Positions 1-9,893 are shown, numbered from the stretch's first letter. The stretch is 64,000 bases of DNA from Lacipirellula limnantheis (GCF_007746075.1 NZ_CP036339.1:4369786-4433785), one strand, 5' to 3'. Notes: a model not told the origin generated them from the letters alone. Program-made: numbers and translations.

Positions 1-543
1 GACCACGGCGATCTGCTCCACTCCCGCGGCTTGCGCCGGAACGACCGTCATCAACACCGTCGAGGGATAGGCCGCCGCGCCGCCCGGCACGCAGACTCCG
101 ATTCGCCGCAGCGGCAGGTAACGCTGCGTGAGATATCCGCCATGCTCGGTCTGCACAGTCACGGTTTGATGGAGGATCGCCTCCTGGAACGCCAAGATGC
201 GCTTCCGAATTCGCCTCACGGCTTCGAGCAGTTTGGGATCGGCGGCCGCGTGGGCCGCCGCCAGTTCCGCGGCCGGCACGCGCAGTTCGCTCGCGGTGAG
301 CTGCTTGCCATCGAGCTTGGCCGTGTACTCGAGCAGCATCGGCAGCCCACGCTCACGCACGTCGAAGCAAATCCGCTCGACCACCTGCACCGGCGTCAGC
401 GGTACGCCAAAGACTTCGATCGTCTTCCGCCGTCCCGCCTCGCTGACGACATTCCCCTCGGGGGCCAGCTTCGCCCGCAACGCGGCAATCTGATCCGCTG
501 AACCAGGGTCGCACGTGTCGATGCGGGGAATGGCGAGCGGCAT
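1..543 (-). CDS. hisD: Histidinol dehydrogenase, N-terminal part (runs off the window)
   Basis: Reading the minus strand from the ATG at 543 gives 181 open codons up to the window edge, so the gene is cut by the window and not broken. The product would oxidise L-histidinol to L-histidine in two NAD-dependent steps, the last reactions of histidine synthesis, in the cytoplasm. The N-terminus has the usual HisD layout: a helical region with 'EAGRRKTIEVFGVPLTPVQV' and the highly conserved stretch 'VCVPGGAAAYPSTVLMT' near residue 155-170. The plus-strand reading frames over this segment are shadows. No His-rich leader peptide was found upstream. The zinc- and NAD-binding residues lie in the missing C-terminal part. 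Confidence 0.93.
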   Translation of the reverse strand, partial: MPLAIPRIDTCDPGSADQIAALRAKLAPEGNVVSEAGRRKTIEVFGVPLTPVQVVERICFDVRERGLPMLLEYTAKLDGKQLTASELRVPAAELAAAHAAADPKLLEAVRRIRKRILAFQEAILHQTVTVQTEHGGYLTQRYLPLRRIGVCVPGGAAAYPSTVLMTVVPAQAAGVEQIAVV

Positions 544-735
544 GGCGACAATGCTTGATGCTGGGTACTGGATGCTAGATAGTGGGGAATGTTCCAAGGT
601 ACCCGCGGCGGGCAAGCGTTTCACCCCCAATGGGTGAACGGGCCTGTTCGACGGTCATTCTGAGCTATGCGATGAATGAAGGCCCGCGCCCCGAACACCT
701 GCACCCACAACTGAACCCTCCAGCCTCCCCTCCCC

Positions 736-1761
736 ATGATCGACCTCCGCAGCGATACGCTCACTCGCCCCACCCCCGGCATGCGGGCCGCCATCGGAGC
801 CGCCGAGGTGGGGGACGACGTCTTTGGCGAAGACCCGACGGTCCGCCGGCTAGAGGAGCAAACGGCTGACCTCTTGGGCAAGGAAGCCGCCCTCTTCGTC
901 CCCAGCGGCACGATGGGCAATCAACTCGGCGTGCGGGTCCACTGCACCGCCGGCGACGAGTTCCTCTGTGAGGCCGAGTGCCACATCCTCAACCAGGAAC
1001 AGGCCGCCTCGGCCCAGTTCTTCGGCGTCTATGGGCGCGGGATCGCCGCCGAGGGGCATCTACTCACCGTGGGCCACCTCGAAGACAAGATCCGGCCCGA
1101 CGATGTTCACTATGCCCGCACGCGGATGGTCTGCCTCGAAAACACCCACAACCGCGGCGGGGGGCGTGTGCTGCCGTTCGCCGAAGTTGAAAAGATTTCC
1201 GCCTGGGCCGCCGCATGCGGCCTGGCGCGTCACCTAGACGGCGCCCGCCTCTTCAACGCCGTCGTCGCCGGCGGCATCGCAGCGCGAGAGTGGGCCAGCC
1301 TGTTCGACACCGTGAGCGTCTGTTTCAGCAAAGGCCTTGGCGCCCCCGTCGGCTCGGCCCTCGTCGGCACACGCGATCACATCAAGCGGGCCCGCCGCCT
1401 TCGCAAAGCTCTTGGCGGCGGGTGGCGGCAGGCCGGTCTGCTCGCCGCTGCGGCAAGCTATGCGCTCGACCACCATATCGAAAGACTCGCTGAAGATCAC
1501 GCGAACGCCCAAATCCTCGCCGACGCCATCCGCCAATCGGACTCGCTGCGGCTCGTCCCGCCGCAAGTCGATACGAACATCGTCATTTTCGAGGTCGAAC
1601 CGAGCCTCGGCACGGCGGCCGAGTTTTGCAAGAAGCTCGGCGAGCAGAACGTCGGCATGTTCCCATTCGGCAAGTACCGCGTGCGCGCGGTGACGCATCT
1701 GGACGTGACCGCAGAACAAGTGACGAGAGCCGCCGAAATCCTGCTAGAATTATCCGAGTAG
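736..1761 (+). CDS. ltaE: Low-specificity L-threonine aldolase
   Basis: A 341-residue cytoplasmic PLP enzyme of the beta-eliminating lyase family that would cleave L-threonine or L-allo-threonine to glycine and acetaldehyde. It opens with the family signature 'MIDLRSDTLTRPTPGMR', followed by 'GDDVFGEDPTVRRLE' and 'FVPSGTMGN', which helps bind the phosphate of PLP. The probable Schiff-base lysine lies in 'SVCFSKGLGAPVGS' near residue 200. Length is normal for the family. It is divergent from hisD and convergent with the glutamate dehydrogenase gene. No clear Shine-Dalgarno site precedes the ATG, which is common in this window. Exact stereospecificity cannot be read from sequence. Confidence 0.93.
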   Translation: MIDLRSDTLTRPTPGMRAAIGAAEVGDDVFGEDPTVRRLEEQTADLLGKEAALFVPSGTMGNQLGVRVHCTAGDEFLCEAECHILNQEQAASAQFFGVYGRGIAAEGHLLTVGHLEDKIRPDDVHYARTRMVCLENTHNRGGGRVLPFAEVEKISAWAAACGLARHLDGARLFNAVVAGGIAAREWASLFDTVSVCFSKGLGAPVGSALVGTRDHIKRARRLRKALGGGWRQAGLLAAAASYALDHHIERLAEDHANAQILADAIRQSDSLRLVPPQVDTNIVIFEVEPSLGTAAEFCKKLGEQNVGMFPFGKYRVRAVTHLDVTAEQVTRAAEILLELSE

Positions 1762-2044
1762 CTGCAGCTCAACCAGCCGCTGGAGCAATCGACTCTCAGC
1801 CCAGCCAACGCCGCGAGCATCTTCTTGAATTCTAACGGTGCGACACCTGCCCGGTTCCGACTTTCGCTGCCTTCTGCTTTTCATTCTGGCTCGGCCCCTG
1901 GTATCGCTGGTGAACGCGAACCTGCAGTCGCCGGTCAACGACCGGCCGAAGCGGCTAGGCAGGGGAAGGCGAAGCGGACCCCTCGGAGTACGTCGGGGTG
2001 ACGGGTTCGAAGTCACGCTCCGGCGGCTCGTTGAGCCGCGGCTA

Positions 2045-3280
2045 CTACGCCACGCCGATCAGCGCCGTCGCCTTCGCCACGCGCTCAATGCCCACCATAA
2101 ACGCCGCCGTCCGCAAACTGACCTTCCGCGCGCGAGACAGGTCCCACACGGTTTCGAACGCTTGCGACATTACCCGCTCCAGTTCTTGCCGCACGCGGTC
2201 AAGGTTCCAATGGTAGAACTGGCGGTTCTGGGCCCATTCAAAGTAGCTGACGGTCACGCCGCCGGCGTTGGCGAGGATATCGGGCAGCAGCAACGTTCCC
2301 TTGTTCGCCAGAATTTCGTCAGCTTCAGGTCGCACCGGCTCGTTGGCTGCTTCGATGATGATCGGCGCCTTCACTCGATCGACGTTTGCTTCGTGGATGA
2401 CGCCGCCGAGCGCCGCGGGAATTAGCACATCGACGTCGAGCTCTAGCAATTGGTCGCCGGGCAGCTTTTCCGCTTCCTTGAAACCGGCGAGCGAGTTGTT
2501 GTTCTGATTGACGTGACGAATGGCGCTAAGCACATCGAGACCGTCAGCTCGATAATAGGCCCCGCTAACGTCGCTGATCGCCACCACCTTGCACTCGGCG
2601 TCGGCGAGATACTTGGCGGCGTGGGAACCGACGTTGCCGAAGCCCTGGATCGCCACCCGCGTCTGCTGCGGCTTGCGGCCTAGCCGTCCGAGGACCTTGA
2701 GCGTGAGGATGCCGACGCCGCGACCGGTCGCCTCTTCGCGACCGGGAATGCCGTAGTACTCGACCGGTTTGCCGGTGACGACGCCGGGGTTGAAGCCGTG
2801 GTACTTGTTGTATTGGCTCATGATCCACGCCATCGTTTGGGAGTCGGTCCCCATGTCGGGCGCCGGGATGTCGATGTCGGGCCCAATGACGTCGTGAATC
2901 TGATCGATGAACTTGCGAGTGATCCGCTCCTTTTCGGTAAGACTCAGCGTGCGGGGATCGACGGCGATGCCGCCTTTGGCGCCGCCGTAGGGAATGTTGA
3001 CCACCGCGGTTTTCACGGTCATCAGTGCCGCCAGGCTGCGAATCTCGTCGAGATCGACCTGCGGGTGATAGCGAAAGCCCCCCTTCATGGGTCCGCGCGC
3101 ATTGTTGTGCTGCACGCGGTAGCCGACGTAGGTGGCGACTTCGCCTTTGTCCGTTTCGAAGGAAACCTGAACTTGGATTTCGCGGCGTGGGATCATCAGC
3201 CGCCGCCGCATGCTCTCGTTGACGCCGAGCTGGTCGGCGGCACGGCTGAAGTAAAACTGAGCCGCCTCTGAAGATTTCAT
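2045..3280 (-). CDS. gdhA: Glutamate dehydrogenase (Glu/Leu/Phe/Val dehydrogenase family)
   Basis: A 411-residue enzyme for reversible oxidative deamination of glutamate to 2-oxoglutarate and ammonia. The substrate-binding segment 'GPMKGGFRYHP' and the catalytic lysine motif 'PYGGAKGGI' are in the N-terminal third. The C-terminal Rossmann domain shows 'VAIQGFGNVGSHAAKYL'. Length fits the hexameric small-subunit type (about 410-450). It starts at the ATG at 3280 and stands alone, convergent with the upstream aldolase gene. The coenzyme (NAD or NADP) was not assigned. The family also includes leucine and phenylalanine dehydrogenases, but length and the 'GPMKGG' segment favour glutamate. Confidence 0.93.
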   Translation of the reverse strand: MKSSEAAQFYFSRAADQLGVNESMRRRLMIPRREIQVQVSFETDKGEVATYVGYRVQHNNARGPMKGGFRYHPQVDLDEIRSLAALMTVKTAVVNIPYGGAKGGIAVDPRTLSLTEKERITRKFIDQIHDVIGPDIDIPAPDMGTDSQTMAWIMSQYNKYHGFNPGVVTGKPVEYYGIPGREEATGRGVGILTLKVLGRLGRKPQQTRVAIQGFGNVGSHAAKYLADAECKVVAISDVSGAYYRADGLDVLSAIRHVNQNNNSLAGFKEAEKLPGDQLLELDVDVLIPAALGGVIHEANVDRVKAPIIIEAANEPVRPEADEILANKGTLLLPDILANAGGVTVSYFEWAQNRQFYHWNLDRVRQELERVMSQAFETVWDLSRARKVSLRTAAFMVGIERVAKATALIGVA

Positions 3281-3438
3281 CGCTGGTTTCGCTTGCGGTG
3301 GCCTGGGTGGTGGGATCGCCGGCTTGGTGGATAATAAAACGGCGGCAGTGCGCGGGCAACGCAGCCTCTCCGTAAGTCTACGCTATTTCAGTCTACGAAC
3401 GGGCGCCGACAGCAGTTCTAGAGGGCGGTCTAGCAACG

Positions 3439-5124
3439 ATGACTGAGGGAAACTCACCGAGGACTCGCAGCGCCGGAGCGCCGCGCAGTTCCCTACCCCG
3501 GAAGCGGGCCGACCGCGCGCGGATATGGATGGGCAGCGCCCTGGCGTCAGTTTTCCTCGGCATCGCCGCAATTGCCTACCTCTTAAGCAGCGACGAAACC
3601 CCGCCATTGCAACCAGCGGCGCCCGTGACGGCGCAAACAGCGCCACCGGCGCCAAGCGACCCATCCGCGGCGACGATCGCGTCGTCCGAACCGTCGGCCG
3701 CGCAAGTCGTCGACGATCCCTCGGGCCAACTCCTTTGGGCTCCCCCGACCGACGGCGCGCCGATCTCGCTCGCCTACGTCCCCGCCGGCACTCAATGCTT
3801 GCTTCACGTTCGTCCCGCCTCGGTTGCCAACGGTCCGGAAGGTGAGCGTCTTATCGCCGCGCTCGGTCCTTGGGGCCGCTCCACAGTCGATCGGCTGCGG
3901 GCAATTCTCGGCAGCGATTGGACTGAAATCGAATCTCTGCTCGTTGCGGTGACTGTGAACGATGACCATCAACTTGAGGCCACGCTTCGCGCGGAGTTTG
4001 CGACTCCACTCGACGGCGCCGCGCTCGCCGGGCGGTTCCCCGCGGCGAGGCGCACCGAGTTGGCGGGCCTCACGATGTACACCCAAGATGGCCGCGCTTA
4101 CTTTGTCGCCCAAGGGCCCGCTCCTGTGCTCGTCGTGACGTCAGTCGCCCTGGCTGCCGAACTCATCGAATCGGCGGGCGATGCGCCGCCGCTGGTGCGC
4201 GACATCGAGGCGCTTGTCGAGCACACCGACGCCGATCGCGATGTCACGCTCATCGTCGCGCCGAAATTCCTGCAAGCGAGCGGCCACGAGCTTCTCGCCG
4301 CCGATGCGGCGCCGTTGCGCGATGCACTCCGCTGGCTGCTCGGCGACGAAGCGACTGCCATCGCCCTAAGCGTTGACTGGGGCGATAACTTCTTCGCCGA
4401 ACTGCGGGCCACGCCGGCGCTGAACATCCCGCCGCGGCGGCTCGCCGCCAAGTTGCGCGACCGAGTGGCGGCGATGCCTGCGGCAGTTGAGGAAATGGTC
4501 CTCGCCGAACCGTGGCATGTCTACGGCCGCAAGGTGATCGCCCGCCTCCCCGGCATGCTGCGGACGCTCGCTCGTTACACTCGCGCCGGGGACGAAGATG
4601 GCGAAGCAATTGTCCGGTCGTATCTTCCCGCCGCGGCCGGCCACAATCTGCTCATGGCGGGCGAGTTGTTACTTACCCAACCGCATGGCGACGGCGCCGA
4701 ACATTCCGCACCGAACGACGCCGGCCCGCCGTTACGCGTTTCCGTCGCAGAAAAGTTAGCGGCGAAAACGTCGCTCAGCTTTACGAAAGAATCGCTGGAG
4801 CAAGCGCTGGCACTTTTGGCCGAGGACGTCGGCGTTGAGATCGTGATCGCTGGCGGCGACCTGCAACTCGATGGCATCACCAAAAACCAGTCGCTGGGGC
4901 TCGACCTCCGCGACCGCCCCGCGAGCGAGATCTTGCTGGAAATTTTGCTGCGGGCGAACCCCGATCGCCAAGCCACCGGCCCCAGAGATCCACGGCAAAA
5001 GCTGGTCTACGTCATCGAACCGACGACAACGGGCGCTGCGGAGCGGATTATCGTCACGACGCGAACGGCCGCCGCCAAACGGGGCGATCAGCTCCCTGAA
5101 CCATTTCGCGCGCCCAGCCGCTAA
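3439..5124 (+). CDS. Membrane-anchored protein with C-terminal secretin-like domain, function unknown
   Basis: A 561-residue protein I do not recognise by name. Residues about 30-50 form one membrane segment (around 'ALASVFLGIAAIAYLL') after a basic N-terminus, giving a type II (N-in) topology. A Pro/Ala-rich linker follows (about 52-85), then a large Ala-rich domain without recognised motifs. The last 150 residues contain 'LSFTKESLEQALALLAED' and 'LDGITKNQSLGLDLRD', resembling the short N-terminal domain of secretins and TonB-dependent receptors (STN-like). The next gene downstream also has a membrane segment and a secretin-like region, so the two probably act together at the cell envelope. 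This pairing is inferred from domains and order only. Confidence 0.7.
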   Translation: MTEGNSPRTRSAGAPRSSLPRKRADRARIWMGSALASVFLGIAAIAYLLSSDETPPLQPAAPVTAQTAPPAPSDPSAATIASSEPSAAQVVDDPSGQLLWAPPTDGAPISLAYVPAGTQCLLHVRPASVANGPEGERLIAALGPWGRSTVDRLRAILGSDWTEIESLLVAVTVNDDHQLEATLRAEFATPLDGAALAGRFPAARRTELAGLTMYTQDGRAYFVAQGPAPVLVVTSVALAAELIESAGDAPPLVRDIEALVEHTDADRDVTLIVAPKFLQASGHELLAADAAPLRDALRWLLGDEATAIALSVDWGDNFFAELRATPALNIPPRRLAAKLRDRVAAMPAAVEEMVLAEPWHVYGRKVIARLPGMLRTLARYTRAGDEDGEAIVRSYLPAAAGHNLLMAGELLLTQPHGDGAEHSAPNDAGPPLRVSVAEKLAAKTSLSFTKESLEQALALLAEDVGVEIVIAGGDLQLDGITKNQSLGLDLRDRPASEILLEILLRANPDRQATGPRDPRQKLVYVIEPTTTGAAERIIVTTRTAAAKRGDQLPEPFRAPSR

Positions 5125-5341
5125 ACGCCGCCGGTTTGGGTACAATGAGACGTGTAGAGCGCCCCCCGCCCGAAAGCGGGTAGACAACGGCCAGTAGTCG
5201 GAGGGCCACGCCCGCCGGGTTGGCGCCGCCGAGCGGTTCGGCGCCGCGCCCGGACCGCGTGGCGGGCCGGCTAGCTGCACGGCTCGCCGTACCCGTTGCG
5301 ATCGTTGGAACAGAGAGACCAGAGTCGATTAGGATCGGCGC

Positions 5342-7633
5342 GTGGAACCATTCAAAATCACCTGCGTCAGCTGCCGCGCCGTGCTCACGGTACGCAAGGA
5401 GTCGATGATCGGCCAGATCATCGCCTGCCCGCGCTGCAGCATGATGGTGCAGGTGATGCCACCGGCTGGCTACGTCGCCGCGGCGAAAACGCCGACGAGT
5501 GACTCAACCGCGGTGGCCACGGGGCCCGCCGCTGCTCGAGTTGCCAAGGAGCGCACAGCGGCCGCCGCGATCACCCCGGCGATCAATAGCTTTGACGCCC
5601 CCGACGCCGGGACGGAGTTTTCCCCGCCGGCGCCGCCGGTGGGCACACCAGCGGAATCCGCGTTGACGGCGACGTTCGACGACGCCGTTGATGCGATCGG
5701 CGATGTGCCGGCCCACCCTGCATCGCTCCCGTTAACTCCGTCGGCAACGCTTGCAAACAACGGTATTGAGTCCGCTTTTGCCGAACCAATCGATGCCGAT
5801 ACGCAGGCCGTGCCATCGCTCGCTGCAAGGCCAACGAAGTCGTTGTGGGTCGCCTGGAAATTTCCCGTCATGATCGTGGGCGGCGCGGTCGCCGGCGCAG
5901 CGATCGTGGCGACGGCGCTCACGCTATTGAGCGGCGACCCCGGCCCGGCAGTGGCGGCGAAGACCGCGGACCCAACCGCCGCCCCGTCGCCGCCAACCGC
6001 TGCTACGCCTCCCCCGGCCGTCGCCGAACCAGCTCAGGGCGCACCAGTTCCCCCTGCGCTAGCGGCGTCTGGCGTTGAAAGTCCGCAGGCGGCGGCGACA
6101 GAAGTCCCCGAAAATGCTGCAGCGCCTGCCGGCGTTCCTCTCGTCGAATCGCCCGCGGTCGCCAGCGCCGAGGCCGAGCCGAAAGGCGACGCCCCCACTG
6201 ACGATAACGGCGGCGATGTCGCCGTGGCGCCCGACCCTCCTGCCGAAGCCGCCGCAACGCCCCCCGCCGTTGATGCCGCCGCCGGCCAGCCGGCCATCGG
6301 CGACCAACCTAAGCTGCGCATCGATCCGCTCGAAATCGACCCTGAAGGGCTGAATCTTTCAACGCTCTATAGTGGACCGCCCCAAGATCCGCTGGCGGCC
6401 AGCCGGCTCCCCGGCGAAGAGCAAGGTGTCGAACTAAGCGTGCCGGCCGCCCAGGAAGCGCCGGCCGACGCCACGCCGCCGGTCGACGAGCCGAGCGCCG
6501 TCGCCGCCGTCCGCCGGGACGAACAAGCCGTCGGCGCCCCCGGAAACAACGTCGCGACGCTCCTCGCCCGAAAGACGCGGGAGCTGAAGGTCAGCAACAT
6601 GCCGCTCTGCCGTCTGCTCGATCTTTCGGTCCAACTGAGCGGATTGCCGATCAGCGTCGCGCCCGAGCAGTTGCGGCTGGCGGCCGTCTCCGCCGGACAG
6701 CCGGCCACCGCCGACGTCAAGGATGCCACGATCGAGGCGTTCCTCGCCGCCGCGCTCAAGCCCTTGCGACTGGACCCGGTGGTCGTCAACGATCAAATTG
6801 TCCTGATTCACGGCGGCAACAATCCACGTCGCACGGTGACTTACGCCGTCGATGACCTGGCGGGCGACCCCGCGGCGGTCGAGCAACTCGTCGACACGAT
6901 TCAAAAAGTCGTCGCCCCTGAATCTTGGCAAGCCGCCGGCGGCGCCGGAACGATCGCAGTCGACGGTAACCAAGTGAAGATCGAAACCGGCGAAGCGACG
7001 CAATACGATATCCTCCTGCTACTGGAGCGCAGTCGCGCCGCCTTGGGCCTTGCGCCGCGCAGCAAATATCCGGCGGCCCTCATCGGCGCCGAGGCCGCGC
7101 CCGTCGCCCTGGCGGCGCGGGTTGGCGAGCCGGCGACCTTCACCTTCTCGCAGTACACGCCGCTCCGCGTAATCTTCCGCCATTGGCAGGAAGAGATGCA
7201 GGTCGCCGTCCTCGTCGATTGGCCCGTTCTCGCCGACTTACGTCTCTGGCCGAACACTTGCATTGCCTGCAGTTCCAGCGGCAAGCCGTGGGACGCCGCG
7301 CTGGACGAGGTCCTCTCGCCGCTCGGTCTCGCTTGGCGGCCGATCGACAAACGGACGATCGAGATCACGTCGCAGGAAAAAGCAGCTTCCGCGCCCCTCG
7401 TGGAGATTTACCGACTCAGCTCCGAGGCGCTCGCCAGCGACGCCAGTCTGACCGCTGAGATCGAGCGCATCGCCGCAGCGGCGGGGGCGCCCGCTGACGC
7501 CTCCAGGGCAACCGTGGTTGACGCCGCTCATGGATTGCTGATCGTCCGCCAGCCGGCGACCGTCCAGCGTGCGATTGCGGCGTGGCTCGCCGAGAAGCAA
7601 CTGTTGGCCACAACGAATCTCGCAAGTCGGTAA
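5342..7633 (+). CDS. Zinc-ribbon, single-pass membrane protein with secretin-like repeats, function unknown
   Basis: A 763-residue protein starting at GTG 5342. Residues about 5-35 hold two CxxC pairs ('CVSC' and 'CPRC'), a zinc ribbon placed in the cytoplasm if the single membrane segment at about 177-197 ('VMIVGGAVAGAAIVATAL') is N-in. A low-complexity Ala/Pro/Glu linker of about 200 residues follows. From about residue 420 are two regions resembling secretin N-terminal/STN domains: 'LKVSNMPLCRLLDLSVQLSG', then 'EALASDASLTAEIERIAAAA' near the end. The gene lies 217 bp after its neighbour on the same strand, which has a similar plan. A role in envelope signalling or assembly is plausible but not shown. 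Confidence 0.7.
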   Translation: MEPFKITCVSCRAVLTVRKESMIGQIIACPRCSMMVQVMPPAGYVAAAKTPTSDSTAVATGPAAARVAKERTAAAAITPAINSFDAPDAGTEFSPPAPPVGTPAESALTATFDDAVDAIGDVPAHPASLPLTPSATLANNGIESAFAEPIDADTQAVPSLAARPTKSLWVAWKFPVMIVGGAVAGAAIVATALTLLSGDPGPAVAAKTADPTAAPSPPTAATPPPAVAEPAQGAPVPPALAASGVESPQAAATEVPENAAAPAGVPLVESPAVASAEAEPKGDAPTDDNGGDVAVAPDPPAEAAATPPAVDAAAGQPAIGDQPKLRIDPLEIDPEGLNLSTLYSGPPQDPLAASRLPGEEQGVELSVPAAQEAPADATPPVDEPSAVAAVRRDEQAVGAPGNNVATLLARKTRELKVSNMPLCRLLDLSVQLSGLPISVAPEQLRLAAVSAGQPATADVKDATIEAFLAAALKPLRLDPVVVNDQIVLIHGGNNPRRTVTYAVDDLAGDPAAVEQLVDTIQKVVAPESWQAAGGAGTIAVDGNQVKIETGEATQYDILLLLERSRAALGLAPRSKYPAALIGAEAAPVALAARVGEPATFTFSQYTPLRVIFRHWQEEMQVAVLVDWPVLADLRLWPNTCIACSSSGKPWDAALDEVLSPLGLAWRPIDKRTIEITSQEKAASAPLVEIYRLSSEALASDASLTAEIERIAAAAGAPADASRATVVDAAHGLLIVRQPATVQRAIAAWLAEKQLLATTNLASR

Positions 7634-8041
7634 TGTCGCCGGCGTTAGGCGTGGATTGCCGCAGGCGCCGCCGGACGGGGCAGCGCCGCCCGACTGCGGG
7701 GTTCTCTTCAGATTGGGCAGTTTGCGAATTCTGAGCCGGTACCGCGCCACGGCGGATTTTCGCGTTCTCGCACGTCGGGCGGTTACAGCGGCGGGCGACA
7801 AGCCGTCGGAAATGTCGTAAGATGCCCGAAGCCTGACGCATACCCTTCTGGTGGGGATTGCGGCGTCAGGCGAAACTTATCGGTCAACTGCGCGTTGGTC
7901 GGGGCGGCCTAACGCGAAGTCACCGCGCCATCCGCGAGGGTGCGACCATCGGTCGCCGAGCGGGTTTCGCGGCGCCATGGTTCGTAAGACTCATCTATCG
8001 CTGTCCGACAATTTCAGCCCCTTTTTTTTGGTGGGCCCGCT
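7634..8041. other. Intergenic region with one inverted repeat
   Basis: About 400 bases without a convincing gene. Positions 7831-7839 (GCCTGACGC) and 7863-7871 (GCGTCAGGC) form a perfect 9-bp inverted repeat with a 23-base loop. It has no T-run, so it is not a good intrinsic terminator. It may be a leader structure of the DUF1559 gene or a degenerate dispersed repeat. A run of eight T (about 8023-8030) precedes the DUF1559 start. Confidence 0.45.
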
Positions 8042-9112
8042 ATGGAATATCGCCGCGCGCGTCGCGCCTTCACCTTGGTCGAGTTGCTGGTGGTCATCGC
8101 AATCATCGGCGTGCTGGTCGCGCTGCTGCTCCCGGCAGTACAAGCGGCGCGGGAAGCGGCGCGGCGGAACCAATGCACGAACCACCTGAAGCAAATTTCT
8201 CTCGCTGCACTGAACTGCGAGTCAGCCAACCGTGCGCTGCCGCCTGGCGGGTGGGGATATCTGTGGACTGGCGACCCGGACATGGGCTCGGGCGAGAAGC
8301 AACCCGGAGGATGGGCGTTCTCCCTTCTTCCTTATTTCGAGAATGTCAGCGTCTACGTTGTTGGTCAGGGGCTAGCGCCCGCTCAAAAACGTCTTGAGCT
8401 TGCCAAGCAAAAAGCGCTGCCGGTCACCGCCTTCTACTGCCCGAGCCGTCGAAGCCCTGTCACGTACTACGGTCCTGAATCGTCGAAGAACGCCAATGAC
8501 TCTACCGGCAAATTCGTCGCGAAAATTGACTACGCCGCCAACGGCGGGAGCTATAGCCCCGCCGTCGGCGCTGACCGAGACGGTTCTGGTCCCGAACCTG
8601 CGCTTGGATTCTATGATGGCCCTGCCGCTGATTGCGTTACTAAGTATCCCGCATGCAGTTGGGGACCATATACTTTGGGCAATGTAGGCAACTACATGAA
8701 CGGCGCCGTTGTCCCGCGCCTGCCAGTCGAACTCAAGCAAGTCACCGACGGCACGTCTAACACGATGCTATTTGCTGAAAAATTCCTTTATGTTGATTTC
8801 TACGGAGAGTCCGTTGGCTCAACCACGCCAAATACCTGTGCTGACAACAATTCGGCGTACCAGGGCTACGACTGGGACGTCATTCGTTGGGGCCGCTCGG
8901 ACCTTCCAAATTACGAACCCAAACCCGACACATTTCTTGATCCCAAGGTGGGACCTGAAGCCTGCACCTTGCGTTTTGGCAGCGCTCACGCATCAATCTT
9001 CAATGCCGCGTTTTGCGACGGATCCGTCCGCAGTATCTCGTTCGATGTGGACATGCCCGAGTTTGAAATGATGGCCGCACGCAACGACGGCGGTCGCGCG
9101 GGCGGAAACTAG
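8042..9112 (+). CDS. DUF1559 domain protein with prepilin-type N-terminus
   Basis: A 356-residue member of the large planctomycete DUF1559 family. The N-terminus has the type IV prepilin methylation/cleavage motif 'RRAFTLVELLVVIAIIGVLV', with Ala instead of Gly before the cleavage point, then 'LLPAVQAAREAARR'. The C-terminus shows the family H-x9-DG element: 'SAHASIFNAAFCDGSVRS'. The product is probably processed by a prepilin peptidase (one candidate is encoded at 43446-44810), inserted in the membrane by its hydrophobic helix and exposed outside the cytoplasm. Its function is unknown. The EF-hand lipoprotein gene follows after 48 bp on the same strand, an arrangement often seen with DUF1559 genes. 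Confidence 0.9.
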   Translation: MEYRRARRAFTLVELLVVIAIIGVLVALLLPAVQAAREAARRNQCTNHLKQISLAALNCESANRALPPGGWGYLWTGDPDMGSGEKQPGGWAFSLLPYFENVSVYVVGQGLAPAQKRLELAKQKALPVTAFYCPSRRSPVTYYGPESSKNANDSTGKFVAKIDYAANGGSYSPAVGADRDGSGPEPALGFYDGPAADCVTKYPACSWGPYTLGNVGNYMNGAVVPRLPVELKQVTDGTSNTMLFAEKFLYVDFYGESVGSTTPNTCADNNSAYQGYDWDVIRWGRSDLPNYEPKPDTFLDPKVGPEACTLRFGSAHASIFNAAFCDGSVRSISFDVDMPEFEMMAARNDGGRAGGN

Positions 9113-9160
9113 CGGACCTTACCAGTTCTTCGACGGCTCGTACTAAAGAAGCTCTCACCA

Positions 9161-9787
9161 ATGCAATTCGTTGCTTCCTGGCGTTACGCCGTTCCCACCG
9201 TCGTTGTCATCGGACTTTCAGCTTGCTGCACAGTTGGATGCGGCGGCCGGTCGCCTGTGTCGCAACTTCGCGACGGTACGCCGGGCGAAGCGGCCGCGCG
9301 AGTCATGAAGTCCTACGACGCCAATGGCGACGGGAAAGTAGCGGCTGATGAGTTGACCGCTTCGCCCGGCTTACTGGAAGGCTTATCGCGCATTGACTCA
9401 AACAAAGACGGCGCCATCGACCTCGAAGAAATGACAGCTCGCTTTGGCAAGCATGATGAGCAGTCGAACATCATCGCGTTCCAACTGAACGTCGCCGCGA
9501 ATGGCGCCCCGCTCGACGGAGCCGTCGTGACTTTCACCCCGGACCCCGCGGCGCTGGGAGAGGGCAAGCAGGCCTATAGCGGCACCTCAGTCGCCGGTGG
9601 GGTTGCACTTACGGGGAGTGAACTATCAATGCCAGGCCTGCCGGCCGGCTACTATACGGTTCAAGTCAGCCAGCCCGCGCAAAGCATCGACTTCAAACGC
9701 GGCGTGGAAATTGGCGACGACGTCCCGTCTCCCAACCGCGTGACGATCGACGTCAGCGGCAAGAAGTCGCCCGCCGGGCGGAAATGA
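9161..9787 (+). CDS. Lipoprotein with two EF-hand-like calcium loops and a carboxypeptidase-regulatory-like domain
   Basis: A 208-residue exported protein. Residues 1-27 form a signal peptide ending in a lipobox ('CTVGC'), so the mature protein should be lipid-anchored. Residues about 50-90 hold two EF-hand-type loops, 'DANGDGKVAADEL' and 'DSNKDGAIDLEEM', with the acidic residues needed for calcium. The C-terminal half ('GAPLDGAVVTFTPDP' and 'GLPAGYYTVQVSQP') looks like the beta-sandwich carboxypeptidase-regulatory or transthyretin-like fold common in planctomycete lipoproteins. It probably forms a transcription unit with the upstream DUF1559 gene. The partner and function are unknown. Confidence 0.82.
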   Translation: MQFVASWRYAVPTVVVIGLSACCTVGCGGRSPVSQLRDGTPGEAAARVMKSYDANGDGKVAADELTASPGLLEGLSRIDSNKDGAIDLEEMTARFGKHDEQSNIIAFQLNVAANGAPLDGAVVTFTPDPAALGEGKQAYSGTSVAGGVALTGSELSMPGLPAGYYTVQVSQPAQSIDFKRGVEIGDDVPSPNRVTIDVSGKKSPAGRK

Positions 9788-9893
9788 AACTGTCGGCAGA
9801 TTGTTCGGCTGGCAACAATTCGAGCGCTGCACAATTCAGCGCAGTTAGGTCCACGCCTGGACGTACTCGAACGGGCGTAGTCACGCAGTTATA

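Noticed and set aside
7641..7647. GTTAGGC resembling an attC R' core near the end of the 763-residue protein gene
   Set aside because: No matching R'' or paired inner arms upstream, and the neighbours are large genes, not cassettes.
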